Below are positions 11,526 through 22,732 of a stretch of 64,000 nt of DNA, in pieces. A program made the position numbers and the translations under genes. Position 1 is the stretch's first letter, and each line of letters opens with the position of its first letter. The DNA comes from Gymnopus androsaceus JB14 (Eukaryota; Basidiomycota; Agaricomycetes; Agaricales; Omphalotaceae). The notes beneath the pieces were generated by a model that was not told the origin of the DNA, searched no databases, and saw nothing but the letters and a program-made list of their open reading frames with translations. The stretch is taken from assembly GCA_009733575.1 (NCBI GenBank), contig ML769419.1:62001-126000 (forward strand), given 5' to 3'.

Positions 11526-14073
11526 AGTATAATCAGTGACCTGGGATGAAGATTGATTCCATGGTGAGCACTCCGATGCATAATAGCTGCACTTTGTCAT
11601 CTTGCATTCATAACTATAGTATACAGGACACAGATTCAGACCGTGCATATTATTATTGTTTTTTCCCTGTCCAAGCTCATCGAACACCCCCTTACAGGGA
11701 ACGCCTGTGATGAAAGTAAGTGGTATTGAATTGATGAAGTCGATCTGCTCCTTGCGATAATTGTCTGGAATGAGGGTCATGTTGTCACCGTTTAGTTGGA
11801 TCAAGACCTGGAATGAATATGTTCTGTGATGTACCGTACATTGGAAGAACATAACGCACTTGATTTTGAGAAGTGTACTGCTCCCACGTAGGACCTATGT
11901 GATTGGAGCATTCAGTCAAGACGAGGGTGGTTGGATCGTGGGATTCGCTCACGGGGAGAGCCCTTTCCATCGTTTGGATCCAAGCTCGTGGCAAATGAAA
12001 CCCAGTAATCAATCATCGCCGTGCTCAGTACACTGTCAGACTCAGTGGGGTTTTCCACAGTGCCATAGACGTAGGGAATTTCTGATTCATGAGATACTTT
12101 GAAACGAATGAGTGAGTGTTACCTTGAACTTTGTACACCAGGACTCACCTCCGAGGAAAGGTGAATTCTCGGGTTGTGGCTGTGTGAAGAGATATCCAAA
12201 AGTCTTCACTCCTGTGTTGCTTGCTGTTTGTATCCATAATCTTCGCTGCGACTGGAAATTTATATCTCCGCCTAATTTAAGGCCAAAGGATCAACTTCTG
12301 AAAATGAGAAATCCAAGTGTGGAACCTCACGAATCGCGGCAGCTCTGCAATGAGGGCAGTGCGTAGGGACTGTAAGCGGAAGAGTATGAAGGAGGAAGAG
12401 GCGATTATACCTTTTATAACCTGGGCTCAGACCGAAGGTGTCGTTTCCGGTATTGAAAGGTGATCCTAAAGCGGGGATATCTGGATATAATTGTAACATC
12501 TCCGCTGCTGCAGTTTTTACCTGAGATTCCGAGACGGATTCTGCGGTCGGAGGAGAAAAATTCGCCACAATTATGTCTTCGATAAGTTCCGTAGTATAAT
12601 TACCGGTAGGTGGGGTGAAAAGGGTACCTGTTAACGAGCCAGGCAAGTCGCTCATCGTATACAATGGGAAAAGAAGGAAATGATATCAAACCTTCATCTA
12701 GATTCGTTCCAGATATGAATGGTATCTTTGCAAAAATCCCTTTCCCGAATAGCACTGATGGAAGCTCGGGTAAAAATCCGCCCAATCCATCGATAGTCAG
12801 AGTCCAGGGAAGGATGGAGGAAGATTCGTTCTGAGCAATAACTAGGCCGTCGAAAATGGCTGTAGTGTTGACAGATCTCAAACACTCGAATGTGTTATCC
12901 GTGGAGGAAAGATTCTCGCATCCAGGAACCCCAGCGACAAAATTGTCCCAGTCGACTACCCGGTGCTGAGCGTCTAAGATAAGACCTGATGCCGCGGACC
13001 CAGATTCAAATATCTGTAAATGTTGAGTATCAGGAATAGTCGACTTCATGAACACCAGCTTACAGCTGCTCTAGCAAAGTTGGAGAAATTGGGATTGAGG
13101 AGCTGGACAGCTGTCATAATTGCACCCGCGCTCTGTCCAAACACTGTGACCTTGCCTGTGTATTTTTTATCAAACATCATTGCATCTCTGGAACACCAGT
13201 TAAAACGGCACACATACTTTTATCACCGCCAAACGCGCCTATATTCTCTTGTACCCATGCTAGTGCTGTGATTTGATCGCTTAGAGCCAGGTTTAGAACC
13301 TTTCGATCGGCTGCCTCTTGTCCTCGCGGGAATCCCAGAGGGCCCAGTCGATAGTTGAAGTTGACATAGATGATGGGAGTTCCCTGCAACGATAAATGTT
13401 TGCAAAGAAATGCGTCAGTGAGAGACGTGAGAAGTGTGAAAGGCGATAACACACCCGAACAACACTTCGTGCCACAATTGCGCTTGCGTTGAACTCAGCC
13501 GATGAGCCTGCATCGTTTCCCCCGCCATACGTCCTGCATTGAAAGATAAGTGTTAGTTTTGAATGTCGTGGTATATCCAGGATGCTCACCAGAACAAGAC
13601 CGGCAGTGATGCGTTAGATGTTACTTCCGATGGCCGAAACACATTTATCGTCAAACAATCCTCTGAGAGCTCTGAAACAGGGACACTCTGGAGTAGCATA
13701 GACACAGTGAGGATGCGTGTAGAGCGCTTTGAGCTAGTAAATGTAAACTTACTTCTTGCAAACAAAAAAATCCGAAATTACTAGCATCGAATTCAGCGGT
13801 ATCAAGGCTTGTTTTTAAGACCGGTCGTTGAAGGCGCAAGGCTCCAAGAGGAGGTTCCGCAAAGGGAATACCTATAAGCTAGGGGATCATAACTTTGAAG
13901 AATGCAATGAGCCGTAAGGATATCCCACCTCCAAAGAAATCTTGATTCGAAAGCGTCACCTCTCTTCCTATCAATGTAGTGTTTCCTAATTGCACTTGTG
14001 GAGAGGCCGCACGTACGCCTGTGACAGCAACGGCCAGAGAGATCAAACAACCCAGACCATGAGGAGCGAACAT
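11388..14073 (-). CDS. Secreted type-B carboxylesterase/lipase, copy B, altered C-terminus
   Basis: Tandem paralogue of the gene ending at 8671. The start at 14073 gives a signal-like MFAPHGLGCLISLAVAVTGVRA, then [33 protein letters not shown], the oxyanion region YGGGNDAGSS, GQSAG (around 13131) and a [11 protein letters not shown] block that should hold the catalytic His. Introns match copy A. Unlike copy A the N-terminus is in frame. Near the end a G present in copy A is missing, so [14 protein letters not shown] becomes PLTF-ITGVPCKG..., and the frame reads through the ancestral stop site (11692-11694) for about 100 extra residues to 11388. The usual FDEG of the oxyanion loop is NDAG here, so activity or specificity may have changed. 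Confidence 0.8.
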
Positions 14074-14137
14074 CTTGATGCTCGTTTTGGTACGATCTCT
14101 TCTAATACTCTTTTCGCCCGTCAGCTGTTCATTATTT

Positions 14138-17041
14138 AGGACGTGCTTCGAGGTCAGGTGGCTGCTGTTATTTTCATTCTCAGGACAAAGTTCCCAATCC
14201 AACCCCTAATATCACACCGCCAATAATTATACATAAATAGTGGGAAATAATCTATTTCAATAGATATGTAAGGAAAATGTAGCTTTTCGGGGTACTTAGT
14301 GTAGAAATATTTCTCAGGACTTACGCCATTGAATAATCAATGACAAGGACCAGACCTCTTTTCCCTTCAGTCTCTATTTCTGAAATTTGCATCCTAATTT
14401 AACACGGGAGTTACTTCCTGCTTACTTGCGAGGATAGATCTTCGGAGGTGCGATAAATACGACATTGTACTTACATCCGGAGACGTATAATTGACCGAGA
14501 GGATGCGGATCATTGATGGTCTCAGCTATAAGATGGTACGTTCACTGAAAGGCAAATTTCGACAGTACATCTCAGATTATCCGGAATCTCGGGACTCCGA
14601 GTCAGTGTCGGAGTCAAGTACCAGTCCGAGTCTGAGTCAGTGGTCAAGACGGTCTATGCAGCTTAATGGATAGTTCTGTTCCTGCAAAACTCGGAGCGAT
14701 GGGTTTGGCGGGCCATATTGCTGAATTTGGTTAAACGCTCACAACGTCTGCATCTCTACTGCTCCTACAATGGTAGCTCTTACGGAGAAAATAATGGAGC
14801 GAAATGAATGGCGGGTTGCAAAGAAGAGGCTGTTAAGGTAATGAGAGATGTGCAGTGGTATCGCGTTGAACCGTTGAACGGTTTGGAGAGAGAGTTAAAG
14901 AAATAGCGCATTGGCTATGACGTTAGATTTCACGGAATATTCTGCCCGTTACTTTGATGGCACGTACTCCATTTACTGTACATCCTACTCTGTCTGCCTA
15001 CTCTCTGCAGACATTTCTATAATATATTCCTACTCTAAATGTCAGCTAAATGGTCTGTGTTGGAGGAAATCTCTGGAATGAGGGGTATCCGGTCACTCCC
15101 AGCGCCAAAATACTAAGTATTAAACACTGCGCATGTGTCGGCGCGTCGCGGATTGCTATGATCGCCAATTGATTGTCAAGTGCATTTCCTGCAGATGGGC
15201 CATTATAAGTAGTCTTTCGAGCCCTTTTCTAGTTCATGAGTCGCCGCTTAGAGTCACACAGGAAGCCTGAAAAAATACTATAATCCTGATTGATATTGAG
15301 TGCAAGGTCATCCATTAACTGAATGCATGCCTTAAAATCCTACAAGAACGTGAAGACGCAAAGCCGTCCGCGCTCATGGACACTCCATTTCCGCCGGCTG
15401 ATGCCGAAAATACTAACCTCATATTAGTGGAAGATATTGGGAAGATAGGTTGCGGAAATTGATTATAAACTAAACAAATTAGTGTACATATCCAGTAGAA
15501 ATACAAGTTTTAGAGTCAGTTCCCAAAATTTGAGTAGGTTCACAGCGTATGGAGTACATTTTGATGTGAGAGTAAGTCTGGGAAGTAGGAAATTGAGTAG
15601 GAATATAATTCTCCGTGAAAAGTAACTATGACGGTAGATTTCACGGAATATTCTGCCCGTTACTTTGATGGAGCGTACTCCATTTACTACACCACCAGCC
15701 CAGGTTTGACTCAGTTAGAGATTCGAATGAAGTATTTTACTGAGGAAGGAAGGAAATCTCCAAATGAGATGTGTTGAAGCTTGAAAGAAGCTCAAGCGCC
15801 ACGGAGCTTCGGAAGACGGCCACTCAACGATATCTGTGCGAGACAATTTCAATAAGTTGCCTTCAGGCTGCGCAAATGGCTCTTGACAGCCTGCCATCAA
15901 CCTTGTTTGAAGCCTTTGGCCTAAGCCCTCTCCGAACACTTTCAACATGCTACAAATCCTCAAAATCCTCGAGTTCAAAAGGCCACCCTTAACTTCGACA
16001 CGTGAAGTTCAAGTTTCAAATTTTTTAAAATTTCTTTCTCTGTCTTGTCTTCCATCCTCATCGATGTTATTTCCATCATTGAATGGTCAACGGTGCGTTC
16101 ATGTCGCTGTTCATTGTTACTTTATGCTGACAAGATTCCTTTAGCTGAAGCCAAACTCTACAGCAGAATAAATTTATTTGTATCTAGGGCCTGTCGGGAT
16201 CGAGTTTTTTGATGTGCAGTGTGTTTAACGTTAATTGGTTTAATCTTGCTTGTTCTGACCCAAAATTTCAGGTTTTTCTATACCTAATCCTTGGCACAGT
16301 CCCAATTTACCCTGACGATTCGGAAAAAGCCTGTCTTACAAGTGTTGGGCTTGCCTCGACAGTGGCTACTGTCGCTTCCGCAAGAGCTCAAGATAGCCTT
16401 TTCTGTCCCACTGCCTCACTCGTCTCTGTTCTGCATCACTGCCTGCTTCCTTCGAGTTTCTTTGGGAGATTCTTTTGTTCTCAACCATTGCCAGTGCAAG
16501 TTTCAAAATGCTGCAAAGATTTTTTCACCAGTCTCATTTCGTAGTTGGCCATTGTTGAGGCCTTTGTCACATGTCCTGTCATGTTTCCATCTCCCTTTGC
16601 CTCTTTGCTCTGTACTGTTGTATTCCTGACAGATAATACATGTACCAATTCTTAACATTTATCAAACATTTATTGTGATTTATTTTTTCTACATTAATCT
16701 GAATAAACGGGCGACATGAAAATGACAAGAAAATGACCTATTCACAATCATGCAGTAAGATATGCCAACAATTGATAGGTGATTCAGTGAAGGACTGGTT
16801 GAGAATATTGACCAACGTCAGGACGACGTATGAGAAACATTGCAAAGACACTTCACATCAGAGAATGATTCTCTGATAGGGGAATTCAATGTCAGAGAAG
16901 GCTCAAATCTAATCGAAACATGTAGTGAGGTAAGATGCCCGTGGTGAGCCACCGCCAATCTCAATTTGACCTCAGACCGGTTTGGTGGTGTAATATCATG
17001 CGAATTCGTGCCCACTGCCGGAACAAGTTACGCAATGATCA
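14138..17041. other. Gene-poor, repeat-bearing interval
   Basis: About 2.9 kb without a supported gene. Short coding-like islands occur, such as 15330-15468 plus (ILQEREDAKPSAL...LILVEDIGK), but I can attach no start, introns or family. The open frames at 16209-16629 overlap in two frames and look low-complexity in the third position; I do not accept them as genes. A GAGTC-rich stretch lies at 14590-14640. The 64-bp direct repeat pair is listed separately. Confidence 0.4.
14914..15688. repeat. 64-bp direct repeat pair (14914-14977 and 15625-15688)
   Basis: Two 64-bp copies in the same orientation, 711 bp apart, share the block TTTCACGGAATATTCTGCCC and end in CGTACTCCATTTACT; I count about three mismatches. 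The bases between them contain no recognisable transposase or reverse transcriptase, and the repeats are too short for typical LTRs. Confidence 0.75.
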
Positions 17042-17245
17042 CACACGAAAAGGTTACAAAGTTCTGGAATCTGCTTGGCAGAAACACGACCTTTCAAATG
17101 TCCTGAAATATCATGTGACCGGGGATAAACCATATAAGGCATATCCCCGGTCACATGATATTTCAGGACAATTGAATTGTTGAAAGGTTACATTTCTGCC
17201 AAGCAGAATTTTGTAATCTTACCGTGTGTGAAATATGAATGCTTC
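17042..17245. repeat. About 200-bp palindromic (MITE- or foldback-like) element
   Basis: The core arms 17099-17125 and 17144-17170 are perfect 27-bp inverted repeats around an 18-base centre. Homology of the arms extends outwards with small gaps: TTACAAAGTTCTG..CTGCTTGGCAGAAA..CCTTTCAA on the left against its complement on the right (through about 17240), giving a foldback of about 200 bp. There is no coding capacity. This is the structure expected of a non-autonomous inverted-repeat element or a regional inverted duplication; I could not define a target-site duplication. Confidence 0.75.
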
Positions 17246-17394
17246 AGGACTCGTGCCGATAAATTTTATATTGAGCATTAAGTAATGTAAGCACGATTAC
17301 TTATGCCAGAATTGTACTGAACATCTGATTTGGTCTACCGGATCATCTCGGCATGGCATGCATGCAAACCGGAAGCAGACGGCAACTGTAAACA

Positions 17395-17457
17395 GAACTG
17401 CACGAGCAACCGCCGCGCGCCAGCGTTGGCCCACTTTCACCCAAGAACCTAACGTGG
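17395..17457 (+). repeat. Left copy of the 63-bp direct repeat flanking the NACHT-WD40 gene
   Basis: The segment contains CAGCGTTGGCCC-CTTTCACCCAA-AACCTAACGTG and recurs in the same orientation at 22670-22732, with about ten differences. The two copies bracket the 4-kb NACHT-WD40 gene. Confidence 0.75.
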
Positions 17458-17718
17458 TGGGCTTCAATTAATAGCAGAAAGCCTACCAACGTGCAGGGAA
17501 TCAATTTGAGGCACTGTGGAGTACAAGTACAACACTATGATAATTATATATGCTAGTACCTATTCTAGAAATAAATTGAATAGTATGAAATAACAAGCTA
17601 GATAAGTAAACAATGCATCAAGTGCAACAAGAAGATTAGACTGAAAGATCAACTAAAAATGGAACCATTCAAAATCATATTGCAGTATCAAGACAGACCC
17701 AAATTTGATCTAAATGGT

Positions 17719-20700
17719 TCACTGTCTAAACCCCAAAAATTTTCTCTTCCAGGATTTCGTTTTCACTGGTCTCCTGGATCCTTGAGGTTCCCCATGTTGT
17801 ATGTGAGCTTGAATAAATGCCTCAGAGGGTTCATCTTGTTTAGGGAGTGGGATGGCTGTAACACTAGTTGCAATGATTTTCTCTCAGTCATGTAGTACCA
17901 GGTATATCTTGTTTGCTTACCTGGCAGAAGGGCCTGCTATATTTCTTTGATCTGCTTCTTCATTGTCATAATCCTCAACACCCATGCTTTTGGCTCTATT
18001 ATCTCTGTCTCTCATCTTCATTCCATCACTCTCAGAAACCTTCTTGGACAATTCGGCTATACTGATTGATTCACTGAAATGATCTTTATTAGCCTTCAGA
18101 GTTGAGTTGGGAACCAACTTTGCACTGCCTAGATCAGGCATCTGAACAATTACCAGAGCACCAGATTGACAGCCAAAGCACAGAGTAAGTTCATGCTGAT
18201 TAATGGCTGAGATATCTTGATATTGGGGCAAAATCCAAAATTTTGCAGAACCAGCATAGTCAGAAGATGGTTCAAGGTAATATAGGGAGCTGTCATATGT
18301 ATCTAAAAAATGGATATGAGTTTGAGCACATATAATCACAAACAAATTAGCTACCTTTGAGAGTTGCAACATTAGATTGAAATGAATTTTGGAGAGCCAA
18401 GATCTCGGCAGCTGTAGCTTCAATCATTCGAATATGTTGGCCAGTATCTGCATTCCAAAGATGGACAATATTATCATCCGAAAAAGATCCTACTTGTTTG
18501 CCATCTGAGGAGAATGCTACAGCCCTAACCCAACTAGAATGACCTTCCATTTGTTGAATCTGCTTTCCGGTGCTTACATCCCAGATGCAGACTGTTTGAT
18601 CATCAGAACCAGACACCACTTGTTTTCCATCTGGTGAGAATGCTACAGACCGCACACACCCAGAATGGCCTTTAAGTTTTTGGATCTGATAGCCAGTGGC
18701 TACATTCCAAATACAGACTGTTTGGTCATCAGAGCCAGACACTACTTGTGTGCCATTTGGTGAAAATGCAACATAACGGACCCAGCCAGAATGACCTTCA
18801 AGTCTTTTTACTTGCTTCCCAGAGGCCACATTCCAAATAGCAACTGATCTATCAGTAGAACCAGACACAATCTGTTTGCCATCTGGTGAGAATGCTACAG
18901 ATTGTACCCAGTGAGAATGGCCTATGACTTTTTGAGGCTGCTTTTCAGAAGCTATATTCCAGATTCGGACTGTTTTATCATCTGACCCAGACACCACCTG
19001 TTTTCCATCTGGTGCAAATGCTACAGTGCTCACCCAGCCAGAATGACCTTCAAGTTTCTGAGTGTGCTTTCCAGTAACCACATTCCAGATATACACTGTT
19101 CCATCAATGGAGCCCGACACTATTTTTTTGCTATCTGGGGAGAATGCTACAGAGCGGACTGAGCCGGAATGACCTTCCAATCTATGAATCTTCTGGCCAG
19201 TGACTGCATTCCAGAGATAGACAATGTTATCATCTGATCCAGACACTAATTTTTCACCATCCAATGAGAATGCTACAGAATATATAGAGCCAGAATGAGT
19301 TGTACTGAGTTTTCTAATCATCCTTCCAGTATCTACATTCCAGATATAGATTGTTTCATTATCAGAGCAGGAAACTTGTCTGCCACTGGGAGAAAATGCT
19401 ACACAATGAACCCAGTGAGAATGACCTTTCAGTTGCTGAACTTGCTCTCCAGTAGCTACATTCCAGATACACGCTGTCTTATCATTAGACCCAGACACTA
19501 TTTTTTCACCATCTGGGGAGAATGCTACACAATCCACTTCATCAGTATGACCTTCAAATTTTTGGATTTTCTGGCCAGTAGCTGGATTCCAGATACATAC
19601 TGTTTTATCATCAGAACCAGTCACTAATTGTTTTCCATCTGGTGAGAATGCTACAGAGCGCACCCAGTGTGAAAGCCCTTCAAGTCTATGAATCTCCTGC
19701 CCTGTGGCTGTATTCCAAGTACAGACCACTTTATCAGTTGAGCTTGATACTATTTTTGTCCCATCAGGTGAGAAGCCCACGGACAAGATTCTTGCAGGAA
19801 ATCTGAGTATAACCTCACATGTATCCCAAGTCTCCCGAAGTCCACATAATACCACCGGGACATTGTACTTAATCTGTTGTATATATTGTAGAACTGAGGA
19901 CTTAGGCATCCAAGCCATCCCAGAATAATACAATTGTAATGGAAAAACTTTGATAAGGCCAACAATTGATTGAAGAAATCTTTGGCTATCATATATAGCT
20001 GAGGAAAGAAATTCAGATCCTTCTTTCTTATGTTCCTGTAATGCTGGTATATAAGTTAATCAATCATTAACATTAAATTTTGGATATTACCTGAAGCCAA
20101 CTTGAAACATCTTTCAATCCTGGGATTGCATTCTCAATTGATTGCAGAATACAAAGAACCTCCATCCAATAGAAGAGGTATTGTTTGACAAATTCATCCA
20201 ACTCAATCTGCATTTCACTTGAGATATCACTGCATTTTGTCAAGTGAAATACCCAATATTTACAGCTATACTGTACAGATAGTGGAATTTTGTTCTGCAT
20301 GAAGGATTCTGCATCTGCATCTACTTGCATATCACATATGTTATACCTCAAATTCTTGTTCATATTCTTCATACAGGCTAGGGTCATGATCCTGTGTATT
20401 TCCTTTGGATTACAATAGAATGCAATGTGGCACCGACTCTGGTCCAAAATATAGTCTGAAAATGATGCATGGAAGATATGTATGGGTTGCATGTCAGATT
20501 CTGGAACATTGAGGACTGATCTGAATGGAGCAACATCAAAAGGTCTCCACAACTCTGATAATGTATAGCGTGACAATGGATCAGCTAGGGAAACAATCAA
20601 ATTTACAAGATATTTTGCATCTGCCTTCTCATTTTCAGTCATTCTATCTGTTGCTTTGATCAAAAGAATATTGTAAAGATAATCCATTGATTCTGCAATA

Positions 20701-21715
20701 AATTTGTTTTCCAGAAGATCATTTACCCTTGCCTTCAAAGCAATTGGACCTGCTGCTGCTTTCAAGTATTGCACTTGAGTAAATGCAGAAATAAAGAGTT
20801 TTCCTGCTTTTTCAGATAGAAGATGTATCTCATCTGCAGAGATGTTCTTGCCATACAATGACCAATCCAAGTAGAGCTGAATGTCTTTTTGAACTATCTC
20901 AGTCTCTATTTCATGTAATTTAAACAAATACTTGTTTGAAGTGATCTCAAACTCCTCCTGAATATAATATTCTGGCCTACAGGAGATGAAGAGGCGGATG
21001 TATGGAAAGAACTCTTCTGGCATTGTTCTCAGGATAGAAATGAAATTTCGGGTAGTATCCACATCTTCACATTCATCCAATGCATCTATGACAAGGACAA
21101 AAGGCTGGTAAGGTATCTTGGTCTTTTGCAAGGGATGCCATAGCAAAGAATCCCATTGCCTTTTAACACCTTGGGAAGCCAAGGTGGGATCCACCTCCAA
21201 AGCAACTTTAATCCGGTAACAGTATGACTCAGAGTATTGTGCTAGAAAATATGCCAAAGTTGGTACAATTTTTCTCACTTCTCGGTGGTCTTTAGACTTT
21301 CTGGAGCAGAAGAAACTCCCACCAAGTATATGTTGTTTTTCCAAGCTCTCACAGAAACTCTGAGCAATAGTGGATTTGCCAGTTCCAGCAATTCCACTTA
21401 ACCAAAAGATAGGCGGACTGTAAGGGTTTGTTGCCCAGTCCATCAGTGTTTTAAGAATTCCAACTCGGGTTCCTGTCAAACAGGAAGAATGATACTCTTC
21501 TTTGAAAGAGGCATTTTCAACAGGATCCAATTTGTTCAGTATATCTAAACAATAGCATTTAGTATCTCCCACTCATCCTTATGATTGTAGATATTTTTAC
21601 CCTCAGATGCACCGTAATTGACTTGAAACATGCCACCATTGATGGTAAAATCATGAGCATTGTTAAACACTGACTGTGTGATGTTAAAAGAATGAGCATT
21701 TGGGAACAATGTCAT
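17719..21715 (-). CDS. NACHT-WD40 STAND protein (fungal NLR-like)
   Basis: Five exons (21601-21715, 20091-21544, 18355-20035, 17921-18302, 17719-17863) sum to exactly 1259 codons, 1258 aa. Exon 1 holds a 38-residue N-terminal motif with a 13-residue period (F-x-N-A-H-x-F-x-I). Next comes a NACHT NTPase with Walker A GIAGTGKST and Walker B FVLVIDALDECED, then a helical region, then 11 WD40 repeats of about 42 aa (SVAFSPDGKQVVSGSDD..VCIWN), then a C-terminal extension of about 180 residues with an acidic/basic stretch. STAND proteins of this layout act as ligand-triggered, nucleotide-driven oligomerising switches; in fungi some control non-self recognition. The gene is complete, looks more AT-rich than its neighbours, and is bracketed by direct repeats. 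The ligand and output are unknown. The last splice (AG at 17864) is inferred; without it the protein stops at 17917. Confidence 0.92.
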
Positions 21716-22136
21716 GACTGAGGGGATGATGGTGGTTCAAAAGCAAGAGATGATTGTAACGGTGTCACATTCCCCACGATCTTAACGACATTGTTCAAGG
21801 CAGGCTAAGAGTCACGTGCTTGTCCTAGCAGCCAAATCTAAATCATGTACCTCCTCCGCCTGAACATCAGTGTCACGTCCTCCCCGTAACCCCCGCAGTC
21901 GTAGCTGGACCCCAAGTCTTTCTTCCACGGGTGGTTGAGCCAGGCTTAGATGCAAATGCAGACGAGGAAGAGGATGCTGCTGCTGCTTGAAACGCGTGTA
22001 TATAGTGCAACTTCCAGAGACTCCGAACCTGAGGAAGAGTTACCTGACGTAGACGAAGAGGAAGGCGAGATGATGCCGTTGTTGGTGATAAGGGTAAAGG
22101 TATTTCTGAGGTTTCAACGTCGGCAAGTGTCCTCAT
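21716..22136. other. Upstream flank of the NACHT-WD40 gene
   Basis: No supported gene. An open stretch reading VTPAVVAGPQVFLPRVVEPG then acidic residues (plus strand, about 21870-21990), followed by DEEEGEMM (about 22050), may be remains of the gene whose tail is at 22137-22523, but the frames are interrupted. Confidence 0.3.
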
Positions 22137-22523
22137 GTGTCGATGACTCGCCTTGCGTCGACGAAGATGGTGAAGGCGTCGGAATCGAGTCCTTCAGCAA
22201 CCCAAAGACGCAAGGGACTTCAGTCTTATGCTCCTTCCGATGCTGGTGAATCAGTAGATAGTCGTTGTACCAATCATACAGATTACTTAAAAGTATATGG
22301 ACTTTCGTTAGCTAATTCCTTACCAGGAGTCGACAACAGGCCGTACGGCGATAATCCCGGTATAATGATCAAACCTTTAGATCATCTCGGTAGCCGGTTG
22401 ATGGGGGATGCACGATGTATGATGATTGATGAGTTACAGGGGATATATTTCAATACGCATGACGATCATGTTATCGCGTTCAAAAAGCTGGAGATTGATA
22501 TTATGGTTAAGAAGTGGGCGTGA
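22137..22523 (+). CDS. Hypothetical protein fragment, C-terminal half coherent
   Basis: An open frame of 128 codons. The last about 85 codons look protein-like (SRCTNHTDYLKVYGLSL, GIMIKPLDHLGSRLMGD, IDELQGIYFNTHDDHVIAFK) and end in VKKWA-stop. The upstream acidic/Ser-rich segments (21870-22136) sit in other frames, so the gene may be multi-exon or decayed. I do not recognise a family. It lies just inside the right direct repeat bracketing the NACHT-WD40 gene. Confidence 0.4.
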   Translation: MSMTRLASTKMVKASESSPSATQRRKGLQSYAPSDAGESVDSRCTNHTDYLKVYGLSLANSLPGVDNRPYGDNPGIMIKPLDHLGSRLMGDARCMMIDELQGIYFNTHDDHVIAFKKLEIDIMVKKWA

Positions 22524-22669
22524 AACTGGGTAATAAGTATACCGGTTTAGAGGAAGCTTGAATGTGTGACGGTGTGGCCTCGTTCAATGTTCGAAGGTAG
22601 AGAGCAAGTTAAAAAAGAAAATACTGTATTGAAACGACCAAGTGCACACGTAACGCGTATAAGGAAATT

Positions 22670-22732
22670 GAAAACTGCATGAGTAACCGCCATGCGTCAG
22701 CGTTGGCCCGCTTTCACCCAAAACCTAACGTG
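22670..22732 (+). repeat. Right copy of the 63-bp direct repeat flanking the NACHT-WD40 gene
   Basis: Direct copy of 17395-17457, about 84% identical by eye, sharing CAGCGTTGGCCC and CCTAACGTG. No transposon ends can be seen next to it. Confidence 0.75.

Larger units (their letters stand above)
8466..14137. repeat. Tandem duplication containing two carboxylesterase genes (period about 3.0 kb)
   Basis: Unit A (about 8466-11107) and unit B (about 11526-14137) are direct copies, offset by about 3060 bp at the left edge and about 3020 bp in the middle because B lacks some downstream bases. Each carries one minus-strand carboxylesterase gene with the same intron positions plus a short 5' flank (ACTCTTTTCGCC-GTCAGCTGTTCATT). 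The copies differ by many substitutions and small indels, so this is a real and not very recent duplication rather than an assembly repeat. A 420-bp non-homologous spacer (11108-11525) lies between the units. Confidence 0.9.

Noticed and set aside
8466..14137. Tandem esterase units as an assembly artefact
   Set aside because: The copies differ at many sites, have different spacer and edge sequence and different lesions, so they are genuine paralogues.
14491..14673. Plus-strand Ser-rich open frame
   Set aside because: It is produced by a degenerate GAGTC repeat, with no start context or splice partners.
14914..15688. LTR retrotransposon bounded by the 64-bp repeats
   Set aside because: Repeats are far too short for typical LTRs and the interior has no gag, protease or reverse transcriptase motif.
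16209..16629. Two overlapping open frames of about 111 codons
   Set aside because: Both frames are open over the same bases and neither shows domain motifs; I looked for KDZ-transposase-type Cys clusters and could not support one.
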